A stretch of 64,000 nt of DNA from Prolixibacteraceae bacterium (GCA_023229575.1 JALNYZ010000007.1:1-64000), one strand, 5' to 3'. Counted from the first letter of the stretch, positions 27,134-35,157 are shown. Numbers and translations: made by a program. Notes: generated by a model not told the origin, from the sequence alone.

Positions 27134-28279
27134 TCATACTTTCTCGAAGTAAGTATCCGGATCGGAAACATCAAAATGTTCGTTGATCCAGAAAATAGTA
27201 TACAATTCGTCTTCTCCGATATTTGTGATGTTATGCGTGTACCATATGGGCATGTCGACAAATGATGGTTCGTTCCCATCCAGCTCAAAGGAAAGTATCT
27301 TGTCTGTTCCAATACGGCGGAGCTCAATTTTTGCTTTGCCTTTGATTACCGCGAATCTTTCTGCTTTTCTGGTGTGAAAGTGGTTGCCACGGGTTATTCC
27401 GGGCACCGTGGTTGAAAATGAAACCTGGCCACCACTGTTTAGCTTCATCGTTTCTAAAAACGAACCCCGGTCATCGCTATTCAATTTTAGTTTGAACGGG
27501 AAGAAAGTGGTGTGGTTGATGTAGCTGAGAAATGTATTGAACAGGTTGCGGCCAAAGGGATCATCAAGGTTCGGAAGGATGCCTTTTTCGAAATAGTTTA
27601 CTTTGAATTCTGTCAGTTTGGAGAGTAATGCCTTGACTTTAATTTCGGTAGTGTGTGGAACGAGAAAAGGTTCACAGTGTAACACTGTGTTTAAGCCCCG
27701 TGTAACACTGTGGAATTTTATTTTTTCAATGAAATACAGCACCAACTCTGAAACATAAATGAGTTTCATTTCACCATCTACCTCAATTTTGGGCTGTTCG
27801 TTGTGGGTCATTTGGTGACAGAAGGTAGCGATCACTGAATTGTAATATGGATTTCCGAAAGGGCCATATACATTGGGGATGATGAGACCGGTAAATTGTG
27901 CTGAATTCCGATTGGCCCATTGTTTCAAAAGCTGACGTCCTTCTTTTTTTGATTTCCCATAGAAGTTGTCGCGCTCTTCCTGGGTAGAGGATGAGAACAA
28001 AATATGGGGGGTGGATTTGGTTGATTCACAGGCACCAATGAGCTGCCTGACCAGTTCAAGGTTGGTTTGATAAAGCACTTCAGGATCGTTGTGGCGGTTC
28101 ATGGCTGCTAGGTGAACGATGGCATCGCAACTTTGAACAAACGCATTCAGTTTCGCATTGTCCTGAAAGAAAGCATCCTCAAAAGGAATTCGTTCAAATT
28201 GATTAGGGTATAACCCAAGCGTATTGAACAGATGAGTCCCAACAAACCCTGCTTGCCCTGTTATGCCTATCTTGATCAT
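27134..28279 (-). CDS. capF: CapF, bifunctional reductase/cupin, with in-frame repeat
   Basis: 381 residues from the ATG at 28277-28279 (MIKIGITGQAGFVGTHLF); the frame open to 28318 adds 13 residues read entirely from a dispersed repeat. The N-terminal SDR domain (GxxGFVG, SSSTQEERDNFYGKSKKEG with YxxxK) and C-terminal cupin domain (RGNHFHTRKAERFAVIKG) match CapF, which epimerises C3 and reduces C4 of the CapE product. About 16 residues (SVTRGLNTVLHCEP region, coded by 27669-27714) are an in-frame copy of the same repeat that lies just before the start codon. Without it the length is about 365, close to the roughly 369 of known CapF. Activity is probable if the insertion lies on a surface loop. 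Confidence 0.92.
   Translation of the reverse strand: MIKIGITGQAGFVGTHLFNTLGLYPNQFERIPFEDAFFQDNAKLNAFVQSCDAIVHLAAMNRHNDPEVLYQTNLELVRQLIGACESTKSTPHILFSSSTQEERDNFYGKSKKEGRQLLKQWANRNSAQFTGLIIPNVYGPFGNPYYNSVIATFCHQMTHNEQPKIEVDGEMKLIYVSELVLYFIEKIKFHSVTRGLNTVLHCEPFLVPHTTEIKVKALLSKLTEFKVNYFEKGILPNLDDPFGRNLFNTFLSYINHTTFFPFKLKLNSDDRGSFLETMKLNSGGQVSFSTTVPGITRGNHFHTRKAERFAVIKGKAKIELRRIGTDKILSFELDGNEPSFVDMPIWYTHNITNIGEDELYTIFWINEHFDVSDPDTYFEKV
27669..27714. repeat. 46-bp repeat inserted in frame in capF
   Basis: GGTTCACAGTGTAACACTGT begins a 46-bp unit that ends GTGTAACACTGTGGAA. It contains two inverted GTGTAACAC/GTGTTAC-like arms. A second copy in the same orientation starts at 28290, directly upstream of the capF start codon. 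Inside the gene it is read without a stop as a 16-residue peptide. The site is in the SDR domain, shortly before the link to the cupin half. Confidence 0.88.
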
Positions 28280-28289
28280 AGTTTTTTTT

Positions 28290-28335
28290 GGTTCACAGTG
28301 TAACACGGTGTTAAACATTGAGTTACAATGTGGAA
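28290..28335. repeat. Second copy of the capF repeat, at the gene start
   Basis: Same orientation and start (GGTTCACAGTGTAACAC) as the copy inside capF, with several substitutions in the second half (ends TTACAATGTGGAA). It occupies the gap between capE and capF, 10 bp from the capF start codon, and creates the spurious 13-residue N-terminal extension. Confidence 0.85.
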
Positions 28336-28368
28336 TTATCTTATTTTTAGGTGAGAAACTGTAGAACC

Positions 28369-29406
28369 CTAGTCCTGGTATTGTTTGATGTCTTCCCCTA
28401 AGACATCTCTTCTGATCATTGGCAGTTTCATTAATAATTTTTTCGTTGCTTCTACATCCAATCGGATTGTGTTATGAGAGTGATACTCTTCGATCGCAGA
28501 AACCTTTTCTTCTCCTTCAATAAAAAAGCTATCATAATTGAGGCCACGGTTATCAGCGGGTACCCGATAATAATTTCCCATGTCTATAGCTTTGGCCATT
28601 TCTTCCCTGTTTACCAGCGTTTCATATAGTTTTTCTCCATGGCGTGTCCCAATTATCCGAACATTGCTTTTAGACTGGTACAATTCAATCAATGCCTGGG
28701 CCAAATGGGCAATGGTAGATGCGGGAGATTTTTGTATAAACATATCTCCGTTTTGGCCGTGTTGAAAGGCATAAAGTACCAGATCAACAGCGTCTTCAAG
28801 AGTCATCATAAATCGGGTCATGTTTGGATCGGTTATGGTAAGGTCTTTGCCTGCCAAAATCTGATCGACAAACAAAGGAATTACAGAACCACGAGAAGCC
28901 ATAACGTTACCATAGCGTGTACCGCAGTAAACCGTATTGGTATCGATGTCCATTGACCGGGCTTTGGCCTGCATCACTTTTTCCATCATGGCTTTTGAGA
29001 TGCCCATGGCATTGATAGGATATACTGCTTTGTCGGTACTTAGAACTATCATGCGTTTTACTCCATGTTCAAAGGCAGAATCTAAAACATTCTGTGTGCC
29101 CAAAACGTTGGTACATACCGCCTCGATAGGAAAAAATTCGCAGGATGGCACTTGTTTCAATGCCGCAGCATGGAAGATATAATCTACACTTCGCATGGCA
29201 TAATCTACACTACGTTTGTCGCGAACATTGCCTATATAGAATTTTACCTTTGAGTTGTTCAAACGGTGACGCATATCATCCTGTTTTTTTTCATCACGCG
29301 AGAAAATACGGATTTCTTTGACGTCAGTGTCTAAAAAGCGATTGAGCACGGCATTGCCGAAGGAGCCGGTTCCTCCGGTTATCATTAACACTTTATCTTT
29401 GAACAT
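28369..29406 (-). CDS. capE: UDP-GlcNAc 4,6-dehydratase/5-epimerase
   Basis: A 345-residue SDR-family dehydratase (Polysacc_synt_2). TGGTGSFGNAV is the NAD(P) loop at residues 10-20, and STDKAVYPINAMGISKAMMEK the active site. Where PseB/FlaA1 enzymes have Tyr-x3-Lys, this protein has Met-x3-Lys (MGISK), the CapE hallmark. Its product, UDP-2-acetamido-2,6-dideoxy-L-arabino-hexos-4-ulose, is the substrate of both CapF and PseC. It lies 89 bp upstream of capF and downstream of the nucleotide-sugar dehydrogenase. No separate pseB exists in the window, so it may serve both pathways. Confidence 0.93.
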   Translation of the reverse strand: MFKDKVLMITGGTGSFGNAVLNRFLDTDVKEIRIFSRDEKKQDDMRHRLNNSKVKFYIGNVRDKRSVDYAMRSVDYIFHAAALKQVPSCEFFPIEAVCTNVLGTQNVLDSAFEHGVKRMIVLSTDKAVYPINAMGISKAMMEKVMQAKARSMDIDTNTVYCGTRYGNVMASRGSVIPLFVDQILAGKDLTITDPNMTRFMMTLEDAVDLVLYAFQHGQNGDMFIQKSPASTIAHLAQALIELYQSKSNVRIIGTRHGEKLYETLVNREEMAKAIDMGNYYRVPADNRGLNYDSFFIEGEEKVSAIEEYHSHNTIRLDVEATKKLLMKLPMIRRDVLGEDIKQYQD

Positions 29407-29461
29407 AGGCTAAGCGATTATATAATTTTAGTAACATCAATTTGCAGAAACTATTGCAATG

Positions 29462-30838
29462 TCAAAGTCTGGAATCGATCAACTCTTTGCTAAGAATTCC
29501 TTTTACATCATAAATAACACAACCATGTTCCTTATGCTCCCTTAAATTGATATTTATAAACTCTTTGTGCGCAACAGCTAAAATAATAGCGCTATAACCC
29601 CCTTTGACCCTTCGACTACGCTCAAGGACCACTTCGCTACTGGATTGACTCCCCTCAGGATATTCGGCAATGGTTTTTATCCCATATTCGTGTTTCACCT
29701 CAGCAGGATTGGCCCAGGGATCGTACACATCGACTTCAATATCGTATTCTTGTAGTTCATTGTAAATATCAATGGCTTTGGTGTTGCGTATATCTGCGCA
29801 ATTTTCCTTAAAAGTAATGCCCAACATTAGGACTTTAGCCCCTCTAATGAGCGTTCCTTTTTTAATCATCAATTTCACCACTTCGGTGGCTACGTATTTG
29901 CCCATGCTGTCGTTCAGGCGACGGCCGGCAAGTATCATTTCAGGATGGTAACCGTATTCCTGTGCCTTCTGTGCCAGGTAGTAGGGATCAACGCCAATAC
30001 AGTGACCACCTACCAGACCGGGTTTGAAGGGGAGGAAATTCCATTTGGTACCAGCAGCTTCCAAAACTGCATTGGTGTCAATATCCATCAGGTTAAAAAT
30101 CTTGGCCAACTCGTTCACAAAGGCAATGTTGATATCACGTTGTGAGTTTTCAATGACCTTGGCAGCTTCGGCTACTTTAATGGTTGGGGCAAGGTGGGTG
30201 CCTGCAGTAATTACTGAACGGTAAATTGCATCTACCTTCTCGCCAATTTCAGGCGTAGAACCGGAGGTAACTTTCTTGATTTTTTCGACCGTATGTTCTT
30301 TGTCGCCTGGATTGATGCGTTCGGGGGAATAACCTGCAAAGAAATCGATATTATATTTTAAACCGGAAACTCGCTCTATCACCGGGATGCAATCTTCTTC
30401 GGTAGCCCCGGGATAAACGGTAGATTCGTAAACCACGATATCCCCTTTCGAGATTACCTTTCCTACTGTTTCGGAGGCTTTAATCAAGGGTGTTAGGTCG
30501 GGGCGGTTGTTGCGGTCAACCGGGGTTGGAACAGTGATAATATAGAAGTTGCAATTTTTGATTTGATCAAGATCAGCTGTACAATAAATTCCTGAACTAC
30601 CTGAGTCATCGGAATTACACGAATTAGGACGAATTTCACGAACGGGGTTTTCGGTGAGTAATACTGATTGGAGGGTTTGTTCATCGACTTCGAGGGTCCT
30701 ATCAATCCCTTGATTGAGTTCAGATACACGTCGTTTATTGATATCATATCCCACAACCGGGTATTTGGTTGCAAAGAGGCGGGCTAATGGAAGACCGACG
30801 TAACCGAGGCCGATAACGGCAATCTTTATGTTCTTCAT
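29462..30838 (-). CDS. tviB: UDP-GlcNAc 6-dehydrogenase, TviB type, two repeats inside
   Basis: 458 residues from the ATG at 30836-30838 (MKNIKIAVIGLGYVGLPLA); the frame to 30889 adds 17 residues read from a CACGAATT repeat. The nucleotide-sugar dehydrogenase signature, catalytic Cys in GLVGGHCIGVDPYYLAQKA and C-terminal GITFKENCADIRNTK are present, closest to TviB/VipA. It oxidises UDP-GlcNAc to UDP-GlcNAcA. Two stretches do not belong to the family: NPVREIRPNSCNSDDSGSSG (coded by about 30590-30649) and SQSSSEVVLERSRRVKGG (about 29600-29653). Both are in-frame copies of dispersed repeats. Without them the length is about 420, the family norm. With tviC it gives UDP-GalNAcA. Confidence 0.92.
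   Translation of the reverse strand: MKNIKIAVIGLGYVGLPLARLFATKYPVVGYDINKRRVSELNQGIDRTLEVDEQTLQSVLLTENPVREIRPNSCNSDDSGSSGIYCTADLDQIKNCNFYIITVPTPVDRNNRPDLTPLIKASETVGKVISKGDIVVYESTVYPGATEEDCIPVIERVSGLKYNIDFFAGYSPERINPGDKEHTVEKIKKVTSGSTPEIGEKVDAIYRSVITAGTHLAPTIKVAEAAKVIENSQRDINIAFVNELAKIFNLMDIDTNAVLEAAGTKWNFLPFKPGLVGGHCIGVDPYYLAQKAQEYGYHPEMILAGRRLNDSMGKYVATEVVKLMIKKGTLIRGAKVLMLGITFKENCADIRNTKAIDIYNELQEYDIEVDVYDPWANPAEVKHEYGIKTIAEYPEGSQSSSEVVLERSRRVKGGYSAIILAVAHKEFININLREHKEHGCVIYDVKGILSKELIDSRL
29605..29640. repeat. CCCTTCGACTACGCTC repeat inside tviB
   Basis: CCCTTCGACTACGCTCAAGG begins at 29607. It is read in frame as part of VVLERSRRVKGG. Related copies lie inside wbpB (42209), and in intergenic DNA at about 45431, 45483 and 45899. 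The family core CCCTTCGAC...GCTCAGGGACC has CCCT/AGGG arms. Confidence 0.88.
30599..30648. repeat. CACGAATT repeat inside tviB
   Basis: ATTACACGAATTAGGACG followed by AATTTCACGAAC, read in frame as NPVREIRPNSCNSD. It interrupts the stretch between the LLTEN helix and the IYCTADLDQI strand of the NAD-binding domain. The same family surrounds the 5' end of this gene (30850-30915). Confidence 0.88.
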
Positions 30839-30839
30839 A

Positions 30840-30915
30840 GAGAAAGATTTCAAGAATTTAGACGAATTACAGTTGGGAACGAATTTCACGAATGATTACG
30901 AATTTCACGAATAGT
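30840..30915. repeat. CACGAATT repeat cluster upstream of tviB
   Basis: Several CACGAATT/GACGAATT units between tviB and tviC. They reach into the region just before the tviB start codon and generate an apparent N-terminal extension. The remaining 180 bp to tviC contains no gene or clear promoter. Confidence 0.8.
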
Positions 30916-31094
30916 TCAATTAAGGACGCGTTTATAAGTTTGGGATGGGAAAACCTTATTTTTCAAAAAAACAGTTTTGTAAATTGTTCACATTCGATTT
31001 GCATTTCAATAAGGTAAATTAAGGTTAGGATTAAGGGGTTCATTATTGCGCTACTAAGGTTGAAAAAATTGGAAATCAGGTTTTTATAGCTTGT

Positions 31095-32075
31095 CTATTT
31101 CAGGTGTTTACAATACCACTTTACCGCTTCTTTTAGTCCATCTTTTAGATTGTATATTGGATTGTAACCCAAAAGTTGTTTTGCTTTCTCAATACTTGCC
31201 AAGGAGTGGGGAATGTCGCCGACTCTATTCTTTCCATGCAGAATCTCAACATCTTTTATCTGAGGGTCAAATTCTGAGAGGAATTCTCTCAGGTAACCAA
31301 CTAGTTGATTGAGAGTTGTACGATCTCCATAAGCCGTGTTGTAAACGGTATTGACTGCTTCAGGGATGGTGGTTGTCATGGCTAACAAATTCATTTGAAT
31401 CACATTGTCAATGTATGTGAAATCCCGGGAGTTTTCTCCATCTCCATTGATTACAGGAGATTGGTGGTTGATAAATTGTTTTACAAAGAGAGGTATCACT
31501 GCGGCATAGGTTCCATTGGGATCTTGCTTACGGCCGAAAACATTGAAATAACGCAAGCCAATACATTCCATGCCGTAGGTTATGGCAAATACAATGGCGT
31601 ACAATTCATTCACATATTTGGTAATGGCATAAGGAGAAAGGGGGCGTCCAATGACTTCTTCTACTTTAGGCAGTGATTCAGAATCCCCATAGGTTGACGA
31701 ACTGGCAGCATAGATAAAACGTTTTACTCCGGCATCCCGGGAGGCAACCAACATATTCAAAAAACCACCAACGTTGACATCATTGGTGGTAATCGGATCA
31801 ACTATTGATCTGGGAACAGATCCAAGGGCTGCTTCGTGCAAAACATAATCAACCCCCTGAGTTGCCAAATTACAATCATTCAAGTTACGAATATCACCCG
31901 TTAAGAGTTTGAAATGAGGATGAAGTAACAACTCCCCGATATTTTCCATTTTACCGGTCGAAAAATTATCGAGGCATATTACCTGATAGCCCAATCGAAT
32001 CAGCTCTTCACAAAGGTTGGAGCCGATAAAGCCGGCACCACCTGTGATTAATATTTTTATTGAGGAAGATTTCAT
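31095..32075 (-). CDS. tviC: UDP-GlcNAc(A) C4-epimerase, TviC/WbpP type
   Basis: 326 residues from the ATG at 32073-32075 (MKSSSIKILITGGAGFIGS); an upstream GTG at 32088-32090 adds five residues and is less likely. Extended SDR with TGGAGFIGS, the LDNFSTGKMENI loop typical of WbpP/TviC, SSSTYGDSESLPKVEE and the catalytic SPYAITKYVNE (YxxxK). It interconverts UDP-GlcNAc/GalNAc or their uronates. Next to tviB it should provide UDP-GalNAcA. Length is normal and, unlike its neighbours, it carries no internal repeat. Confidence 0.92.
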   Translation of the reverse strand: MKSSSIKILITGGAGFIGSNLCEELIRLGYQVICLDNFSTGKMENIGELLLHPHFKLLTGDIRNLNDCNLATQGVDYVLHEAALGSVPRSIVDPITTNDVNVGGFLNMLVASRDAGVKRFIYAASSSTYGDSESLPKVEEVIGRPLSPYAITKYVNELYAIVFAITYGMECIGLRYFNVFGRKQDPNGTYAAVIPLFVKQFINHQSPVINGDGENSRDFTYIDNVIQMNLLAMTTTIPEAVNTVYNTAYGDRTTLNQLVGYLREFLSEFDPQIKDVEILHGKNRVGDIPHSLASIEKAKQLLGYNPIYNLKDGLKEAVKWYCKHLK

Positions 32076-32082
32076 TAAAAAC

Positions 32083-32262
32083 AATGTCACGAATTATAAC
32101 GAATTCCATTAAAACAATTTCACGAATTAAAACGAATTCCATTAAAAACAATTTCACGAATTATAGACGAATTTCACGAACGCTAAAAGGGACAGACGTT
32201 CGAATGGGTTTATTTTTGATTTAAGAAGATTTCACGAATTGAAACGAATGGCACGAACGGGT
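32083..32262. repeat. CACGAATT repeat array
   Basis: At least six units of CACGAATT or ACGAATT in a 180-bp gap, including CACGAATTATAACGAATTCC and near-duplicates spaced about 30-40 bp. The array separates the sugar-nucleotide genes from the first toxin-antitoxin pair. No gene or promoter was seen inside it. Confidence 0.85.
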
Positions 32263-32273
32263 TATGTTGCTTT

Positions 32274-32693
32274 TCATTGAGCTGGTAGGGTCAACAATTC
32301 AAACTCTCTGAGGGTCATAACATGGTAATTCAATGCGCTTGCCTCTTGAAGCAACTCTTTGTCACCGCTCACAAGTACTGTGGCTTTCCCTTTATTATAT
32401 AAGTTGAGCAGAAAATTATCTTTGGTGTCTGAAAGTTGGTAGGTTGTCTCATCTGTAACCACAAGCTGACAAAGTTTTGTATGAAGAATGATTACTTCAT
32501 TAATATCAGAATGTTTGAGGTATTTCTTAAACTTCGGACGGGACAATACTTCCCGAACCTCCTCAACAAGAGGCGGGCTTGTAAGTACCGTCAACTGCTG
32601 ACTGTGAATCAGGGCAACCAAATCTGTCAACCGTTTTGTGATTACATAGCTTATCCAGATATTGCTATCCAGAATGAAAACTTCCTTTTGCAT
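32274..32693 (-). CDS. PIN-domain toxin-like nuclease
   Basis: 139 residues from the ATG at 32691-32693 (MQKEVFILDSNIWISYV). The PIN fold is shown by the first acidic strand FILDSNIWIS, LVEEVREVLSRPKF and the later TKDNFLLNL with its Asp; the arrangement matches the PIN-family group often annotated as putative toxin component (COG1569-like). It would cleave RNA. The gene overlaps the small upstream gene by 29 bp, as expected for a toxin-antitoxin pair. CACGAATT repeats flank the pair on both sides. Confidence 0.82.
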   Translation of the reverse strand: MQKEVFILDSNIWISYVITKRLTDLVALIHSQQLTVLTSPPLVEEVREVLSRPKFKKYLKHSDINEVIILHTKLCQLVVTDETTYQLSDTKDNFLLNLYNKGKATVLVSGDKELLQEASALNYHVMTLREFELLTLPAQ

Positions 32694-32919
32694 CTTTTCT
32701 CTTCCTGTATTCCATAACTTCAGCAACTACATCCTCCATTGTGAGATCATTAGCCTTAATGTTTTCGGACAATTTTTGTGCCCGGTAAATGAGCGTCTCT
32801 TTTTCCAGCTCTTTCTCTAATCTCACTTTATCCTCCATTGAGAATGACTTAATAAGCTTTAATACATCATCGAATGTAAAAGGTAAACTGTAAGTTTTTT
32901 TATAGGTTGCAGTATTCAT
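32665..32919 (-). CDS. Putative antitoxin partner of the PIN protein
   Basis: An 84-residue basic-acidic helical protein with SLPFTFDDVLKLIKSFSMEDKVRLEKELEKE-type composition (residues 11-42) and a C-terminal arm EVMEYRKRKDAKG. No named family is certain. Small helical proteins with this start often precede PIN-family toxins in Bacteroidota. The 29-bp overlap with the toxin gene indicates coupling. The N-terminal part may bind DNA and the C-terminal arm may cover the nuclease; both are inference. Confidence 0.65.
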   Translation of the reverse strand: MNTATYKKTYSLPFTFDDVLKLIKSFSMEDKVRLEKELEKETLIYRAQKLSENIKANDLTMEDVVAEVMEYRKRKDAKGSFHSG

Positions 32920-32934
32920 TGTTTTACTAATTTA

Positions 32935-33045
32935 ATTGAAGAAAATTACACGAATTTAAACGAATGACAGTTAGGAACGAATTACACGAATTAAAACGAA
33001 TTACACGAACGAGGTAATGATGATTGGCTTCGCTGAACTTCGTTT
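32935..33045. repeat. CACGAATT repeat plus short duplicated spacer
   Basis: TTACACGAATTTAAACGAAT and further units to about 33011, followed by AATGATGATTGGCTTCGC, a diverged relative of the direct repeat found at 34651 and 35262. It occupies the gap between the two TA-like pairs; no gene is seen in the remaining bases to 33098. Confidence 0.75.
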
Positions 33046-33097
33046 CGTGGGCAGGGCTTTATTTTTGGGTTGATGATTGGTGTATAGGTTGAGATGC

Positions 33098-33481
33098 TCA
33101 TTTGTAAAATTTCACACCTTCAATGAAGTCAAAGTCTTTTTTGTTATAGGTCAATAAAGGATAACCTGTAATTATTGACGTAGCTGCAATAAGACAATCA
33201 GGTACTGAAATAATTTGTTGGCCCGTTACATAAGTTTGCATTATTTCAATAGCTTTTGCTGAAATCGCCGGACTTAATGGGATTCCGTAATAAGATTCAA
33301 AAATTTTATTAACTGCCGCTTTCTTTATTGGGGTATTAGCCCCTATCAGTAGTTCAAGTTGGGTAATGACAGAATAAGCAGTTTGGTTGACTATTTCTTT
33401 GAGGTCATCATTCGCCAACCTATCTTTTCTGAACGCTTTTATCAATACACAACTGTCGATGATTACGAGATCTTTGGCCAT
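33098..33481 (-). CDS. VapC-type PIN toxin
   Basis: A 127-residue PIN nuclease of usual VapC length. The acidic residues are in LVIIDSCVLIKAF (Asp at about 9), TQLELLIGA (Glu), VPDCLIAATSII (Asp at about 95) and TYNKKDFDFIEGV (Asp near the end), the complete VapC set. It should act as an RNase when free. The upstream small gene overlaps by 19 bp and is the probable antitoxin. Confidence 0.88.
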   Translation of the reverse strand: MAKDLVIIDSCVLIKAFRKDRLANDDLKEIVNQTAYSVITQLELLIGANTPIKKAAVNKIFESYYGIPLSPAISAKAIEIMQTYVTGQQIISVPDCLIAATSIITGYPLLTYNKKDFDFIEGVKFYK

Positions 33482-33708
33482 GCTTGTTTTCTTATTTCAT
33501 CCAATGTTGGGAAATCAGCTAATTGATCAAAAAGGGCAAAATTGTCGTCGGAATTTGCCGAAGGTATAATTAGATCAAATTTTTGCTTTTTCTTGTTTCT
33601 TTCACTTATTGAAATTGATGCATGATCATTTTTCTCTAACTCTTTAGCTAAAAGAATTAGGGCATTGAATGCAGGTTTATTTTTTTTTATCGTGATTACT
33701 GTTTCCAT
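33463..33708 (-). CDS. Putative antitoxin partner of VapC
   Basis: An 81-residue protein: a short beta strand (METVITIKKN), a helix (AFNALILLAKELEKN) and a C-terminal tail rich in acidic and aromatic residues (LFDQLADFPTLDEIRKQAW) that could occupy the toxin active site. I do not recognise a named DNA-binding family. Overlap and order (antitoxin first) are those of VapBC-like modules. Confidence 0.68.
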   Translation of the reverse strand: METVITIKKNKPAFNALILLAKELEKNDHASISISERNKKKQKFDLIIPSANSDDNFALFDQLADFPTLDEIRKQAWPKIS

Positions 33709-33720
33709 TTTTTTGTTTTA

Positions 33721-33840
33721 TTAAATTTCACGAATTAATACGAATGACACGAACGGGGCGAGGGAGTGTCGTGCGAATGGGTTTATTCTTGGATTGGTTT
33801 AAGAAGATTACACGAATTAAAACGAATGACACGAACGGAA
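33721..33840. repeat. CACGAATT repeat array
   Basis: Units such as TTTCACGAATTAATACGAAT and TACACGAATTAAAACGAAT with the tail GACACGAACGG. They fill the 226-bp gap between the VapC pair and the DUF2442 gene; the last 90 bp show nothing recognisable. Confidence 0.8.
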
Positions 33841-33933
33841 TATCTGCAAGTGCGGGTCGATTTTTATGAACCCGGTTTAATAATTTTGTTAAGAGGTTAA
33901 TTCCTCAAGAATTTTATGGTAAAGACTCTGATG

Positions 33934-34167
33934 TTACAACAGACCTTCAACTAAAATGTCTTCATCTAAATCCGTCCAATGAATTCCTTCCCCATCACCA
34001 ATAAACCTCCATTTATTTCTTTGTTCATGAGTTGCATCCCGAAGTGATGGGAACCAGTTAAGTGGAACTGTAAGTTCCCGCCCGTCATCTAAAATAAGAT
34101 ACATCTTTATATCGTCGAACCAAATATCCACAGCGTTGGACGACTTAGTAATTTGTAAAACGCTCAT
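33934..34167 (-). CDS. DUF2442 domain protein
   Basis: 77 residues from the ATG at 34165-34167 (MSVLQITKSSNAVDIWF). The C-terminal WRFIGDGEGIHWTDLDEDI segment is the DUF2442 signature. A longer frame to 34266 only reads through the neighbouring broken gene. DUF2442 genes often sit with DUF4160 or with small antitoxin-like genes; the molecular role is unknown. It overlaps the frameshifted upstream gene by 23 bp. Confidence 0.85.
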   Translation of the reverse strand: MSVLQITKSSNAVDIWFDDIKMYLILDDGRELTVPLNWFPSLRDATHEQRNKWRFIGDGEGIHWTDLDEDILVEGLL

Positions 34168-34350
34168 CCCATTTTGACCATTTGCCGATAATTGATTGAA
34201 CTTCCTCATTTGAAACAACTTTGCCAGTCTCATACTGTTGAAAACTTTCCTCAACTTTTTCAACAAAAATCAACTCGTCAATCAATTGATCATTTTAAAT
34301 GATTCAGGTAGGTTCTTGATCGTTCTATTTATCTTTTCTTTCGTAAGCAT
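34145..34350 (-). pseudogene. Frameshifted small antitoxin-like gene
   Basis: From the ATG at 34348-34350 the frame reads MLTKEKINRTIKNLPESFK and then stops early (MIN stop). Shifting by one base at about 34290 continues as NDQLIDELIFVEKVEESF and later SNEEVQSIIGKWSKW to a stop at 34145-34147. The joined protein looks like the short antitoxin family with a helical LPESFxxDxLIDELIFVEKV core and an ISNEEVxxxxxKW tail that usually precedes RelE/ParE-like toxins. No such toxin follows; DUF2442 does. The single-base shift suggests recent decay or a sequencing error. Confidence 0.65.
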
Positions 34351-34383
34351 AATTCATGATTTTTTATAAATATACTGTTTTTT

Positions 34384-34521
34384 TCACCGCAGTTTAAAAA
34401 CATCTACGCCATAATGATTGCTAAGTTTGTCCCATACTTTGTCCCATACTTCATTGTGCGATAAAGCGGAACAGTTGAGTAATTCTTCGGGTAAAGGATA
34501 ATCAATCGCAGCAACTTCCAT
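34384..34521 (-). CDS. Small hypothetical protein (45 aa)
   Basis: An open frame from the ATG at 34519-34521 to TGA at 34384-34386 encodes 45 residues, beginning MEVAAIDYPLPEELL and ending NHYGVDVFKLR. VWDKVWDKL reflects a 12-bp tandem duplication (TTTGTCCCATAC twice, about 34429-34452). It has no recognised family. A CACGAATT repeat precedes it directly. It might be another relic of a TA-type operon. Confidence 0.4.
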   Translation of the reverse strand: MEVAAIDYPLPEELLNCSALSHNEVWDKVWDKLSNHYGVDVFKLR

Positions 34522-34533
34522 ATTAAAATATTT

Positions 34534-34750
34534 CACGAATTTGGACGAATTACACGAACGGGTCGAGGGGCAGTCGAGCGAATGGGTTTTTTTGGATTGG
34601 TGGTCGTCTTTTGATTAAAGAACAATTTCACGAATTAAAAACGAATGACACGAACGAATTAATGATGATTTGTGTGAATAAACTTCGTTTTTTTAATGCT
34701 AGTATTTTGATCGAAGCGTTCGTGCAATTCGTTTTAATTCGTGAAATCTC
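34534..34750. repeat. CACGAATT repeats with a 67-bp unit
   Basis: The stretch has CACGAATT units at both ends and, at 34651-34717, a unit running from CGAACGAATTAATGATGATT to TATTTTGATCGAAGCG. The same unit, with few differences, recurs at 35262-35328. The two copies flank the HAD gene in direct orientation. Confidence 0.8.
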
Positions 34751-34752
34751 TT

Positions 34753-35157
34753 CTAAGAGGGCTTGAAAATTCTGCCTAGTAATCCTCCGGAATCCTTCGT
34801 TGGATTGAAACCGCTCCCTTCGGGACATAATTTCTGGTAGATTTCGCCCCAGGAGGGGATGCCACCGAAGTTTCGGTCGTCGATAAAGAGGTCGGCATGG
34901 ATTTTGCGGCTGTCGGAGGTGGCGCAGAAATCCTCTTCCGGATAACTTTTGTTGACCGCATAAAAGGTTAAACCTTTGGCTGCACAAAAATTAATTGCTT
35001 CCTCCAGCTCTTTACCTGAACGATAGCTCCACAAAATCAACTGGTGCCCTTTTTTCTGCAGCAGCAATAGTGTCTCAAAGGCAAAGGGGCGAACCTTACC
35101 GATGGCCGGATACTGGTGCTCGACGATAGTACCGTCGAAATCGATGGCAATAATCAT
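34753..35157 (-). CDS. HAD-like hydrolase (BT0820-like)
   Basis: A 134-residue minimal HAD-fold protein without a cap domain. Motif I IAIDFDGTIVEHQYP is at residues 3-17, the second motif LWSYRSG near 62 and the distal acidic motif LFIDDRNFGG near 90-99. It matches a small Bacteroides group of uncharacterised phosphatases. Substrate unknown. It lies alone between direct copies of a 67-bp repeat, so it may have arrived as a cassette. Confidence 0.85.
   Translation of the reverse strand: MIIAIDFDGTIVEHQYPAIGKVRPFAFETLLLLQKKGHQLILWSYRSGKELEEAINFCAAKGLTFYAVNKSYPEEDFCATSDSRKIHADLFIDDRNFGGIPSWGEIYQKLCPEGSGFNPTKDSGGLLGRIFKPS

Noticed and set aside
27669..27714. Reading the capF repeat as a CRISPR or attachment site
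   Set aside because: Only two copies, not spaced regularly, no cas genes and one copy is coding. A dispersed repeat explains it better.
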